Shown here piece by piece: positions 1 through 6,926 of a stretch of 11,438 nucleotides of DNA (within the stretch, counting starts at the first letter, position 1; each line of letters opens with the position of its first letter). The notes below the pieces were generated by a model, which did no database searches, was not told the origin of the DNA, and saw only the letters and a program-made list of their open reading frames with translations. Origin of the DNA: an uncultured Nitrospinaceae bacterium (GTDB taxonomy: Bacteria; Nitrospinota; Nitrospinia; Nitrospinales; VA-1); contig CALJGH010000172.1 of NCBI GenBank assembly GCA_938073925.1, positions 1 through 11,438 on the forward strand, read 5' to 3'. Position numbers and translations under genes: made by a program.

Positions 1-399
1 CGGCTAATTTTTTTAGCTCCTGTTTGCAACATACCCAATTATAGACCGCAAACGATGCCCTCGCAAAAAATGAAGCATCTGATTTCACCTTAAATAGTGC
101 GCTTTCTTCAATCCTCAAACAAAGCAGTTTCTCAAAAAGCCCCAAAAACAGGCAAAAATAAATAAATACTATATTTCACTCCTCCACAGAACATAAAAAA
201 TAGATCCAATAAAATCAATATTTTGCTGAAATTCAGATTTTATGAACATAGATAACCCTTTATATCTAAAATGATTGGGACATTATCACATTGAAAATGT
301 GGTTTAAATTAGGAGTAGCATAAGCTTAAATAGAATACCCCTGAAATATCGGAACGAGGATTTCCACGAAATCAGCACAAGTGATACTAAATTAGTTTT
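1..399. other. Non-coding or decayed DNA left of the HDOD pseudogene
   Basis: This is 399 bp of AT-rich sequence with no convincing gene. On the minus strand one frame is open from about 165 down to the left edge, roughly 55 codons. It has no ATG and no family I recognise, so it could be chance or the start of something that continues off the window. No clear promoter for the downstream pseudogene is visible; the purine stretch at 352-360 is too far from the start at 400 to serve as its ribosome binding site. Given the decayed neighbour, the region may itself be gene remains. Confidence 0.4.
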
Positions 400-1247
400 A
401 TGGAAATTCAAGACCTCATATCAGAAAATGAACCCTTAGCTTCGCTGCCAAAGACTTTTTATTTTTTACAAGTAGCGATGGAGGATCCCAATTCTGACTT
501 TACTCAGATCGAAAAAAATAATCAGCATCGATCCCGCGCTAATCCTTCGCCTTTTCAAAATTGTGAATAGTGCTTTTATAGCTATGGAAACCAGACAGAA
601 ACAGTTTCCCATGCTTTAGGAGTTGTAGGCACAAAACAATTGATCCAACTGGTTCTTGCAACTTCCGTAATCGGTCAATTCAAAGGTATTCCCAAACATA
701 TGACCAATATGGAATATTTCTAGAGACACAGCGTAACCTGTAAACTGGTTGCTAGAACAATTAGTGAAATGAAAAACGAGACAGACGGTGAAAGGTAATT
801 TCTAGCGGGCCTTCTTCACGTTATTGGACGCTTGGTAATGTACTTAAAAATTTCTGACCAATTCGGCATTGCTATGGACTTCGCCCGCAAAAGTTGAGAT
901 TGCGGGTACAAGGCTGAGGCAAAATATTTGGGTTTTGATCATGGTGGTGTTGGAGGTTCTCTGTTGAGACCTTGGAATTTGCCGGAACGGTTGCAGGAAA
1001 GTGTTGCACACCATCATAATCCTTCAGCAGCAAAAAACTATCGCCATGAAGCTGCGATTATTTTTTTGCCGATCATATCAGCCGCGAAACCGCTGATGAT
1101 CAGGATGATGAACATCCTCGATTTAAAATTAGTCCTTCTGCATGGAAAAGGCTAAATCTGCAAGAAGCGAATCATAAGTCAATAATCAAAGAAAAGGTGT
1201 ATTTCCAATTCGAAGAGGCATCACAGGTTTTTCTGCAAAACTCCTAA
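400..1247 (+). pseudogene. Decayed HDOD-domain protein gene
   Basis: This is the wreck of a gene of about 282 codons for a stand-alone HDOD protein, a degenerate HD-hydrolase-like domain common in bacterial signalling. The remains read in three frames and keep the family order: LASLPK near the start, DPALILRLFKIVNSAF, then VSHALGVVGTKQLIQLVLAT, RHSV, AGLLHVIGRLVMY, GFDHGGVGGSLLRPWNLPE, HHHNP, and FADHIS. One extra A in the run at 512-518 shifts the frame. A missing T near 574-577 restores it, and another one-base loss in the T run at 1061-1067 moves it again up to the stop at 1245. Frame-0 stops lie at 721 (TAG, where family members usually have Trp before RHS), 796 (TAA) and 895 (TGA). The stops come from substitutions, so sequencing error alone cannot explain the damage. 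The identification is firm; which signal the gene once served cannot be told. Confidence 0.85.
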
Positions 1248-1418
1248 TTAATCCGCTTATCTAGCAATTGTTTCCCCCTAGCATCCCCTCCCAAAAACCG
1301 TCTTTTGTAACCCTCAAAAAATAAAAATATAGATGTTCTCGTGCATATCTAAAATTGAAATTTAGTACTATTTTGCCCTTTTAGGTGTTTTTCTGAATGC
1401 ATTATTTTAGGCCTCCAG

Positions 1419-1453
1419 TTTTAAGCCTTGAAAACTATTTTAAGACTTGAAAA
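1419..1453 (+). repeat. 16-bp direct repeat upstream of the small Cys/His protein gene
   Basis: TTTTAAGCCTTGAAAA (1419-1434) and TTTTAAGACTTGAAAA (1438-1453) differ at one position and have a period of 19 bp. Each copy is also a rough palindrome (TTTTAAG against TTGAAAA, five of seven positions pairing). They lie about 80-115 bp before the start at 1532, a reasonable place for paired regulator sites. Each contains TTGAAA, which could act as a -35 box, but I see no good -10 at the right distance. Operator function is inference. Confidence 0.5.
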
Positions 1454-1531
1454 GTTGATAAAGTTAAGAGAAACTAACGACTTTAAGGATAACAGTGATC
1501 TTTGAACTCGTAAGAAACAGGGAGATGCTTA

Positions 1532-1756
1532 ATGGATGACCTAACAATATCTAAAGGCTGGTTTCAAGACAAAGACGATGAACCTACAGCAATCAAGAAA
1601 ACATTTTGCGAGCACAAAGCAAAAACGGTTACTATTGATTATGATGTAGGGATTGAGTATTGCTCCTTCTGCGGTGCCTTGGCCCATTATAATTCAGATA
1701 TCGACAAACTGGAATGGACCCTCCCCGAACATCTACAGAAGCAAAACTATAACTGA
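1532..1756 (+). CDS. Small Cys/His protein, possible zinc ribbon (hypothetical)
   Basis: This encodes a 74-residue acidic soluble protein with no signal peptide or membrane segment. It has Cys26-x-His28 and Cys44-x2-Cys47 (FCEH and YCSFCGA), 15 residues apart, a spacing that could hold one zinc in a ribbon-like fold. The second half contains a Trp/Pro segment (EWTLPEHL). I do not recognise the family. The start is supported by AGGGAG at 1519-1524, seven bases before the ATG. An earlier ATG at 1524 opens only a four-codon frame. The gene stands alone between decayed DNA and a strong terminator hairpin at 1797, with paired repeats upstream, so it probably has its own promoter. The good ribosome binding site and terminator favour a real gene; any role in nucleic-acid binding or metal sensing is a guess. 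Confidence 0.7.
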   Translation: MDDLTISKGWFQDKDDEPTAIKKTFCEHKAKTVTIDYDVGIEYCSFCGALAHYNSDIDKLEWTLPEHLQKQNYN

Positions 1757-1796
1757 TTAAATATCCGGGATGCTCTAACTCCCCTGAAAAATAACT

Positions 1797-1835
1797 AAAG
1801 CCCCGACTTGTAAAAGTAGGGGCTTTTTTTATTTT
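1797..1835. terminator. Bidirectional intrinsic terminator
   Basis: AAAGCCCC (1797-1804) pairs with GGGGCTTT (1819-1826). Inside it, ACTT pairs with AAGT around a GTAA loop, with one G/A mismatch. On the plus strand a T run (1824-1830) follows, ending the small-protein gene. On the minus strand the same stem is followed by TTTAGTTATTTTT, so it can also stop transcription arriving from pit, whose stop codon is at 1886. Confidence 0.88.
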
Positions 1836-1885
1836 TGATTTATACCACTCGCAACCTTATTTTAACTTCGATTCAGTTTTATCAG

Positions 1886-3136
1886 CTAGGGGAGGAATAA
1901 TAAAAAAGCCTTGAAAAAGATCATTGAGATGATTGCAGTGAAGGGGATAGTCGTTACCCAGGAAATAAAAATCATCTTGATAATTCCAAGGTTTAAAGTT
2001 GGCAGACCTCGAGCTAATCCCACTCCAATTATAGAGCCTACCAGGGTATGTGTTGTCGAAATTGGCAGACCCATTTTAGAACATATCAAAACAACGGAAG
2101 CGGCACCAAATGTTGCACAAAAACCTCTGGAGGGCGTAATGTCTGTTATATTTTCGCCTACTGTTGCCATAACACGATACCCCCAAACCATCAATCCAAA
2201 GACGATAAATCCTCCACCCAATCCGAGAATCCATATCGGCATGGCAACTTTCATTCCCACAACGCCTCCATCGAGAATAGATACTACAGCAGCCAACGGG
2301 CCTACTGCATTAGCCACATCGTTGGATCCATGCGCAAAAGCGATATAAAAAGCAGTTAAAATTTGCAGGTATTTAAAAAGGTTTTCGGTAGTGTTGAACT
2401 GGTGCGCAAAATCTTTAGAATCATCATCCGGAATATAACGAACTAACACCTTAGATAAGAAAAACCCTAAAATTCCCATCACAAAAGCAATTAACAATAC
2501 ATTAGAAAACGCCAAATCCAGATGCAGGTTTTTCAATCCCTTATAACAGATAGCAATTGAAAGAATGAAAAACACCACAGACACAATAAAAGGAAGCAAC
2601 TCTTTTGCATGTGCAAGAGGTCTTCGTGTGCTAAAAATAGCTTTATTAATATATTGAAATACCAGGTAAGCAAACAACCCACCCATAACAGGAGAAATCA
2701 CCCAGCTCAAAACCACATTAACCACCTGCCCCCAATTCACCACATCCACACCGCCGGCGATCACGCCAAAACCAAGTACCCCTCCGATAATGGAATGTGT
2801 TGTGGAAACAGGCCAGCCCAGATAACTAGCAATATGAAGCCAGATAGCAGCAGACAGAAGGGACGCAATCATGCCATAGACTAAATGATAAGGAACGTCC
2901 TCAAAAAAGGAAACATCCAGCATTCCTTTGCGAATGGTGTCGGAGACGTGACCGCCAACGAAGAAAGCACCCGCAAATTCTGCCACGGCAGCAATCAGAA
3001 TCGCCTGCTTAAAGGTCAAGCTTTTAGATCCCACACTGGTACCCATTGCATTGGCTACATCGTTGGCACCAATATTACAGGCCATGTATATACATGCTAT
3101 TACTGCGAATGAAAGCAGGAAGGTATTTAAATCCAA
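1886..3136 (-). CDS. pit: PiT-family inorganic phosphate permease
   Basis: This is a 416-residue inner-membrane protein of the PiT (PF01384) family, low-affinity transporters that import phosphate, often as a metal-phosphate complex, driven by H+ or Na+. The typical inverted duplication is clear: GANDVANA at residues 23-30 is matched by GSNDVANA at 270-277, and GWPVSTTHS (107-115) by GLPISTTHT (356-364). About ten hydrophobic segments flank a central hydrophilic stretch near 230-255. Length is normal for short bacterial PiT proteins. The start codon is TTG (3134-3136), chosen because AAGGAG lies six bases upstream and the next ATG (Met18) would cut into the first membrane helix. It follows the DUF47 gene by 42 nt, the common DUF47-pit pairing, and both are probably read from the promoter near 3900. 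I see no Pho box. The exact coupling ion cannot be told. Confidence 0.95.
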   Translation of the reverse strand: MDLNTFLLSFAVIACIYMACNIGANDVANAMGTSVGSKSLTFKQAILIAAVAEFAGAFFVGGHVSDTIRKGMLDVSFFEDVPYHLVYGMIASLLSAAIWLHIASYLGWPVSTTHSIIGGVLGFGVIAGGVDVVNWGQVVNVVLSWVISPVMGGLFAYLVFQYINKAIFSTRRPLAHAKELLPFIVSVVFFILSIAICYKGLKNLHLDLAFSNVLLIAFVMGILGFFLSKVLVRYIPDDDSKDFAHQFNTTENLFKYLQILTAFYIAFAHGSNDVANAVGPLAAVVSILDGGVVGMKVAMPIWILGLGGGFIVFGLMVWGYRVMATVGENITDITPSRGFCATFGAASVVLICSKMGLPISTTHTLVGSIIGVGLARGLPTLNLGIIKMIFISWVTTIPFTAIISMIFFKAFLLFLP

Positions 3137-3142
3137 ACCGGG

Positions 3143-3148
3143 CTCCTT
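3143..3148 (-). promoter_or_regulatory. Shine-Dalgarno site that fixes the TTG start of pit
   Basis: The minus strand reads AAGGAG here, six bases before the TTG at 3136. No ATG is in frame near this site, so this strong site decides the start. Confidence 0.8.
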
Positions 3149-3178
3149 AGCCTGGGTAAAATTAATTAGGAAATTTAA

Positions 3179-3850
3179 TTATTGAGAAAGGAATATCCTG
3201 AGAGTTTTACCAATTTGCTCTGTTTTATCTGCTACAGCTCCCAGTTTTTTGATCACTTCATTCCAAAGAAACAAATCAGCTGCATCAATCTGGTTTCCTA
3301 ATGAAAAAAGTTTTTGTGCCAGTTGAAATTGTTTGCGGTCGGCCTCCCACTCTAATGTGCCTAAGACTTGCGTCGCCTTATCCACTTTATCAGCCTCCGC
3401 TCCACCGAAGGAAGATTCCAATAAAGCTTCAAGCTCTTGGATAAGGTCACAGCCTTTATAAGCTGTTTTAACTACATGGTTTACCAATTCAGAGAGCGGC
3501 TCTTTAATTGATTCTGGAGTATCAAGATTTTTTATTCTTAAAAGCACTGCCAGATCTTCTACCGCATCTGATATATCATCCTGAGCCGAGAGCAAATGCA
3601 TGAAATCTTTTTTATCTACAGGAAGAAAAACGGTCTGTCGCATATGCGTGCGAATGTCGTCTTTGATCTTGTCCGCTTCGTGCTCCAGCTTCACAATCAA
3701 TTCGGAAACATTTCCAACCTCATCATAATCTCTTCTATCAAGGGCTTTGAACAGCGGCTTTATCTGATCCACACAAGCACGGACCTTATCCATATGGCTC
3801 CCCAACGGTTTGAAAGGAGATTTCGAAAACATTGACAGAATAGATCTCAT
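3179..3850 (-). CDS. DUF47 / PhoU-like phosphate transport regulator
   Basis: This is a 223-residue, all-helical cytoplasmic protein of the DUF47 (PhoU_div, PF01865) family, the PhoU-like partner encoded next to PiT transporters and thought to control or assist phosphate uptake. Family features include an N-terminal FSKSPFKPLGSHMDKV segment, the acidic metal-binding stretches VKLEHEADKIKDDIR and LLSAQDDISDAVEDLA, and a late helix with LEWEADRKQ. The E/D-x3-D patterns are those that hold metal clusters in PhoU-type proteins. A GTG at 3856 also opens this frame, but GAGG at 3856-3859 lies five bases before the ATG at 3850 and overlaps that GTG, so I take the ATG. It is the first gene of the pit unit, with a promoter at 3884-3912. 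Confidence 0.9.
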   Translation of the reverse strand: MRSILSMFSKSPFKPLGSHMDKVRACVDQIKPLFKALDRRDYDEVGNVSELIVKLEHEADKIKDDIRTHMRQTVFLPVDKKDFMHLLSAQDDISDAVEDLAVLLRIKNLDTPESIKEPLSELVNHVVKTAYKGCDLIQELEALLESSFGGAEADKVDKATQVLGTLEWEADRKQFQLAQKLFSLGNQIDAADLFLWNEVIKKLGAVADKTEQIGKTLRIFLSQ

Positions 3851-3883
3851 TAGCACCTCAAATATTAAGAGATAATCAGCGTG

Positions 3884-3912
3884 AATTTATTCTATTTGAA
3901 CAACAATTGCAA
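3884..3912 (-). promoter_or_regulatory. Sigma70-type promoter for DUF47-pit
   Basis: On the minus strand TTGCAA (3912-3907) is followed after 17 bp by TAAATT (3889-3884), four of six matches at each box and ideal spacing. It lies about 33 bp before the DUF47 start. The position and spacing are convincing; activity is inferred. Confidence 0.6.
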
Positions 3913-3957
3913 GTTCGATCGGTTGTAAATTCAAGATGTTTTTTAGGGGAAATATCT

Positions 3958-3991
3958 AAAAAAAAATCAATCTTAACAATAAGCTATAAGA
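3958..3991 (-). terminator. Possible weak terminator after the MBL-fold hydrolase gene
   Basis: On the minus strand TCTTA (3991-3987) can pair with TAAGA (3975-3971), followed by TTGA and nine T residues (3966-3958). The T run is good but the stem is only five A/T-rich pairs with an 11-nt loop. Some readthrough into the DUF47-pit unit is possible. Confidence 0.35.
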
Positions 3992-4019
3992 ATACGACTT
4001 TGAATTTTAGCTGCCATTT

Positions 4020-4739
4020 TTACCGCCCCATAATAGAAAGCCAATCATCAAGGCTGTTAATTTTCAGATAAGAGTTCGATTCTCGCACATCACCCATTTC
4101 TCCAGACGGGCTTCCACCATAATTGTGGCCCGGATACAAAACAATATGGTCTTCAATTTTAGATAAGCGTCGGGTTAAGGTATGGAACAATTCCTCACTG
4201 TCACCTCCCGGCAAATCCACCCGACCGCATCCTTGCAAAAACAAAGTATCCCCAGCGACTAGACTATCTGCAACTCGAAAACATTGCGAACCGGGAGTAT
4301 GCCCCGGCGTGTGAAGGCATTTTATTTCTACAGATCCTATCTTGACAATATCGTCTCCATCCATTTGCTTCATGTCTGACATAGAGATACCGGTGACCTG
4401 TTTGACACCCTCAGCTTCATGTTTATTAACATAAACGGGAACAGGGGCTTTGCTCATCAATTCTGCCAACCCTGTAATTTCTATTCCAAAAATCTCTCCA
4501 CCAACATGGTCGGGGTGGTAATGCGTTACCAAAGCACCCGTCAACTTCATATCATCTTCTTCGACTACCTTAAGGAGGCCATCGATATCCCAAGCGGGGT
4601 CAACCACCATACACTCACGCGTTTCGGTGTTGCCAATCAGGTAGACAAAGTTTGCCATGGACCGAGCCGATGGATTACTCACACCCAAATCAATTCCAGA
4701 CAATAACTGTTTAAAGTAAATAGGATTTGCTTCTGACAA
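4020..4739 (-). CDS. MBL-fold metallohydrolase, glyoxalase II / ETHE1-like
   Basis: This is a 239-residue cytoplasmic metallo-beta-lactamase-fold enzyme. The metal ligands are all visible: the HxHxDH motif as His73-x-His75-x-Asp77-His78, His147 in TPGHTPGS, Asp164 in AGDTLF, and His205 in YPGHNYG. GCGRVDLPGGD (170-180) resembles the segment found in hydroxyacylglutathione hydrolases and persulfide dioxygenases, so a glutathione thioester or persulfide is a likely substrate; the sequence alone does not decide. The N-terminal MANFVYLIG and VDPAWD stretches are typical of this group. The start is TTG at 4737-4739 with AGGGGG (4745-4750) five bases upstream. A shorter start at Met28 would lose a conserved-looking leader. 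The gene lies 13 nt after the S1/P1 nuclease stop codon, so the two are probably co-transcribed. Confidence 0.87.
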   Translation of the reverse strand: MSEANPIYFKQLLSGIDLGVSNPSARSMANFVYLIGNTETRECMVVDPAWDIDGLLKVVEEDDMKLTGALVTHYHPDHVGGEIFGIEITGLAELMSKAPVPVYVNKHEAEGVKQVTGISMSDMKQMDGDDIVKIGSVEIKCLHTPGHTPGSQCFRVADSLVAGDTLFLQGCGRVDLPGGDSEELFHTLTRRLSKIEDHIVLYPGHNYGGSPSGEMGDVRESNSYLKINSLDDWLSIMGR

Positions 4740-4752
4740 GGAGACCCCCTCT

Positions 4753-5555
4753 CTAATTTTCAGTTTTCAACAATTGGTTTAATAAGTCCGCCAGCCGAAT
4801 TCCTGCTTGCACCATGCGCTGATCAAGAATTTCCCTGCCTTTGGATATATATGTTTTGGACAGCTCATTATTCTCTAATGGATAAGCATATTTTAAAGCC
4901 AAAGATCGAGACTCATCGGCCCAATCATTTACTTTAAAATGAAGCCACTTCGATTTTTCTAAATCTTGTACCTGAGCATTCAAGTGTGCGGCATATTTAA
5001 GCAGACTTCCTTTCTTCCAGTCAATCAGCCCTCCATCCCACAAATAATGAAGGGTGACATTTTCCCCTAAATAAGTAAGACGAATTTTTCCACCACCTCG
5101 GTCTTTAAGATTGCCCAAATGCAAAGGCTGGTGCACATCGCCCACAAAATGCACCAGATATTTTAACGCAACCTTTCTTCTTTTTAATGGCAATTCAACG
5201 TTCGTCAATACAGAAGAAAAATTTTTTATTTTTTCAATAACACAATTTCTCTTCGGGCAATCCCGCGAAATCACATAAGTCCATTCGCCTTCTTTTACAT
5301 TGGTGTAATGCCAGGGGTTTTCGTGTTTTCTATTTCTCCGAATTTTGTCTGCCCAGATCGCTATATCCGCCAGATTGTTTATGTTAAACTCTTCAGCGAT
5401 AATTTTTTTGTTTCGGGGGTCAAATGAGATTCGGCTATCGTACCGACAATACGATGGCCTTGAGGCCCCCAGCCATAAGCGAGATTTATAGAGAGCAGAG
5501 CCCAGACCACCCCTGCTCTGCATAAAATAAAGAAAATTTTCTTACCTTTAAACAT
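4753..5555 (-). CDS. Secreted S1/P1-type nuclease, single frameshift
   Basis: This is a zinc-dependent nuclease of the S1/P1 family (PF02265), cutting single-stranded DNA or RNA outside the cytoplasm. The reading frame is broken once. Frame one runs from the ATG at 5555 through a signal peptide (Lys-rich start, hydrophobic core, cleavage after LAYG) to WGPQGH and then a stop near 5379. The rest lies in another frame from the A run down to 4753. Adding one A to the seven-A run (5403-5409) gives 267 residues. In that corrected protein all nine zinc ligands are present: Trp29 (mature residue 1), His34, Asp70, His83, His136, Asp140, His146, His170 and Asp174. AAGGTG precedes the ATG; the longer GTG start at 5609 lacks such support. 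The lesion may be a young pseudogene, a homopolymer sequencing error, or slippage-based recoding. The next gene (MBL-fold) follows by 13 nt. Confidence 0.85.
5492..5519. repeat. Inverted repeat inside the nuclease signal-peptide region
   Basis: AGAGCAG (5492-5498) pairs with CTGCTCT (5513-5519) across a 14-nt loop. It falls in the coding region for the signal peptide of the minus-strand nuclease and 50-80 bp before the plus-strand acyltransferase start. It could be an RNA hairpin or a binding site, or chance. No T run follows, so it is not a terminator. Confidence 0.4.
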
Positions 5556-5569
5556 TTCACCTTCGCCGA

Positions 5570-6292
5570 ATGAATAAGCCCTTTTATCATACCGTAAAAT
5601 TCTGGACACTCATTATTTCCCTGTCCATTTTACTTGGAACCGCCGCAGTTCTTGCACGTCTTTTTGACCGCTCTGGAAATGCATCCCACAATATAGCAAG
5701 TCTCTGGTGTCGGCTACTTTGTCAGTGGAATGGAGTGAAAGTTAAAATCACCGGGCTGGAACACATACTAACCGATCAACCGCAGATATTTGTTTCCAAT
5801 CATCAGGGTTATTTTGACATATTTGCTCTGTCAGGTTTCTTACCCGTTCAAATACGCTGGGTTGCAAAATCCAGTCTCTTCAAAATTCCGTTTATGGGTT
5901 GGGCGATGACAGCGGCAGGTTACATCCGCGTTGAAAGGGGGGACCGGAAAAAATCGTATCAGGCATTCATACAAACAGTAGAAAAAGTAAAGCAAGGTAG
6001 CTCGGTAATCATCTTTCCTGAAGGAACCCGCTCAGAGGATGGAACAGTAGGGCCTTTTAAAAAAGGAAGCAACCTCATTGCCAGCCGATCCCACAGTCCC
6101 ATGGTTCCCCTGACCATTGTAGGAAGTGGGAATATCATAAAAAAAGGCAGTGCCATAATTAATCCGGGCACCGTTCAAATCATACTCTCACCTCCCATTA
6201 CAAAACACGAAAAAGATGGTGGAGAGATATTGAACTCCATTCGCGAAACAATATGCGCTAACCTCAAGACGATGTCTGAAGAAAGCCCCTAG
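5570..6292 (+). CDS. plsC: PlsC-family 1-acyl-glycerol-3-phosphate acyltransferase
   Basis: This is a 240-residue membrane-bound acyltransferase that would add the second acyl chain to lysophosphatidic acid, giving phosphatidic acid for phospholipid synthesis. One N-terminal membrane helix spans about residues 10-31. The catalytic H-x4-D motif is His78-QGYF-Asp83. Motif II is GYIRVERG (117-124), motif III FPEGTRS (149-155) and motif IV VPLTIVGS (179-186). Length is normal. An in-frame TAA at 5549 limits the start to 5570 or later; there is no good Shine-Dalgarno site. The start lies only 14 bp from the divergent nuclease start, so its promoter must lie within the nuclease gene. It converges with the peroxiredoxin-fold gene. 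Other acyl acceptors within the family are possible. Confidence 0.9.
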   Translation: MNKPFYHTVKFWTLIISLSILLGTAAVLARLFDRSGNASHNIASLWCRLLCQWNGVKVKITGLEHILTDQPQIFVSNHQGYFDIFALSGFLPVQIRWVAKSSLFKIPFMGWAMTAAGYIRVERGDRKKSYQAFIQTVEKVKQGSSVIIFPEGTRSEDGTVGPFKKGSNLIASRSHSPMVPLTIVGSGNIIKKGSAIINPGTVQIILSPPITKHEKDGGEILNSIRETICANLKTMSEESP

Positions 6293-6379
6293 CAAGGCAA
6301 AGCCCCTCGCTTGAGCGGATGTTAGCGAACTTATAGCAAAAGCCTTATCGATGCCGTTTTACGGGCACCGACCTGGACG

Positions 6380-6901
6380 TCACTTCTTTTCTTTTTGGAT
6401 AAATTCCCAGACGCTGGCAGGGTGTTCACGCAGATCTTCAGGGTTTCTCCAGATAGCTCGGATCATCCCGGTTTTATCAATAATAAATGTGGTCCTTTCG
6501 ATATATTTAACCTTCTCTCCGAGATCATCTTCTTCCTTGATAACGCCATACTGCTCAGACGCTTTTTTGTATTCATCAGCTAGAAGAGTGAATCCGAATT
6601 GAAAAACTTCGATAAACTGTTGATGGGCATTTACACCATTCCAACTACAGCCTAGAACCTCTACTTCACGGGTTTTAAACTTACGGTTCCACTCGTTGAA
6701 CCCGACCAACAAGCGCGTATCTTCGGGGCTACTATCCTGTCTGTAAAAAGCCAGAACCACCCACTTTTTATCCAGAAAATCTTTCAGGTTGACCATTACC
6801 TTCTCTTCAGCAGAGGGACTGGATGCACCTGCTTTATAGCCATAAACTGCGGGCAAATCAAAATTTGGCGCACGATCCCCTACTTCTAATTCATCGGACA
6901 T
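6380..6901 (-). CDS. Peroxiredoxin-fold protein lacking the peroxidatic cysteine
   Basis: This is a 173-residue thioredoxin-fold protein of the AhpC/TSA-redoxin (BCP-like) group. Fold landmarks are VGDRAPNFDLP (7-17), VVLAFYRQDSSPEDT (48-62), VLGCSWNGVNAHQQF (82-96), FTLLADE (104-110) and ERTTFIIDKTG (135-145) with the conserved Arg136. In active family members the second block reads like FYP-x3-TP-x-C-T; here the catalytic Cys is Asp61 (SPEDT). The only cysteine is Cys85, in a position usually filled by Val or a similar residue. Thiol-based peroxide reduction by the normal mechanism is therefore unlikely. AGAGG (6909-6913) lies seven bases before the ATG. It is the last gene after bolA and the glutaredoxin gene, 25 nt downstream, so a redox or Fe-S accessory or binding role is more likely than peroxidase activity. 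Confidence 0.85.
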   Translation of the reverse strand: MSDELEVGDRAPNFDLPAVYGYKAGASSPSAEEKVMVNLKDFLDKKWVVLAFYRQDSSPEDTRLLVGFNEWNRKFKTREVEVLGCSWNGVNAHQQFIEVFQFGFTLLADEYKKASEQYGVIKEEDDLGEKVKYIERTTFIIDKTGMIRAIWRNPEDLREHPASVWEFIQKEKK

Positions 6902-6926
6902 GAATGTTCCTCTTAATTAAGGTTAA

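Noticed and set aside
1..165. Open minus-strand frame of about 55 codons running off the left edge
   Set aside because: It has no ATG, no clear ribosome binding site in register and no recognisable family. It lies beside decayed DNA, so it is described only as part of the left region.
928..1155. 75-codon plus-strand frame as a separate gene
   Set aside because: It is the C-terminal part of the broken HDOD gene, and its last third is read in the wrong frame after the T-run deletion.
1911..2348. 145-codon plus-strand frame opposite pit
   Set aside because: It is antisense to a clear PiT permease, has no ribosome binding site, and its composition is the mirror of a membrane protein.
5523..5591. 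Single -10-like boxes TAAAAT (5523-5528, plus) and TATGAT (5591-5586, minus) for plsC and the nuclease
   Set aside because: Neither has an acceptable -35 at 16-18 bp, and AT-rich DNA gives such boxes by chance.
6282..6372. AAAGCCCCT direct repeat (6282, 6299) and a bulged hairpin around 6354-6369 between plsC and the peroxiredoxin-fold gene
   Set aside because: The stem is short with a bulge and lacks a proper T run on either strand, so a terminator call is not supported. The repeat is too short to interpret.
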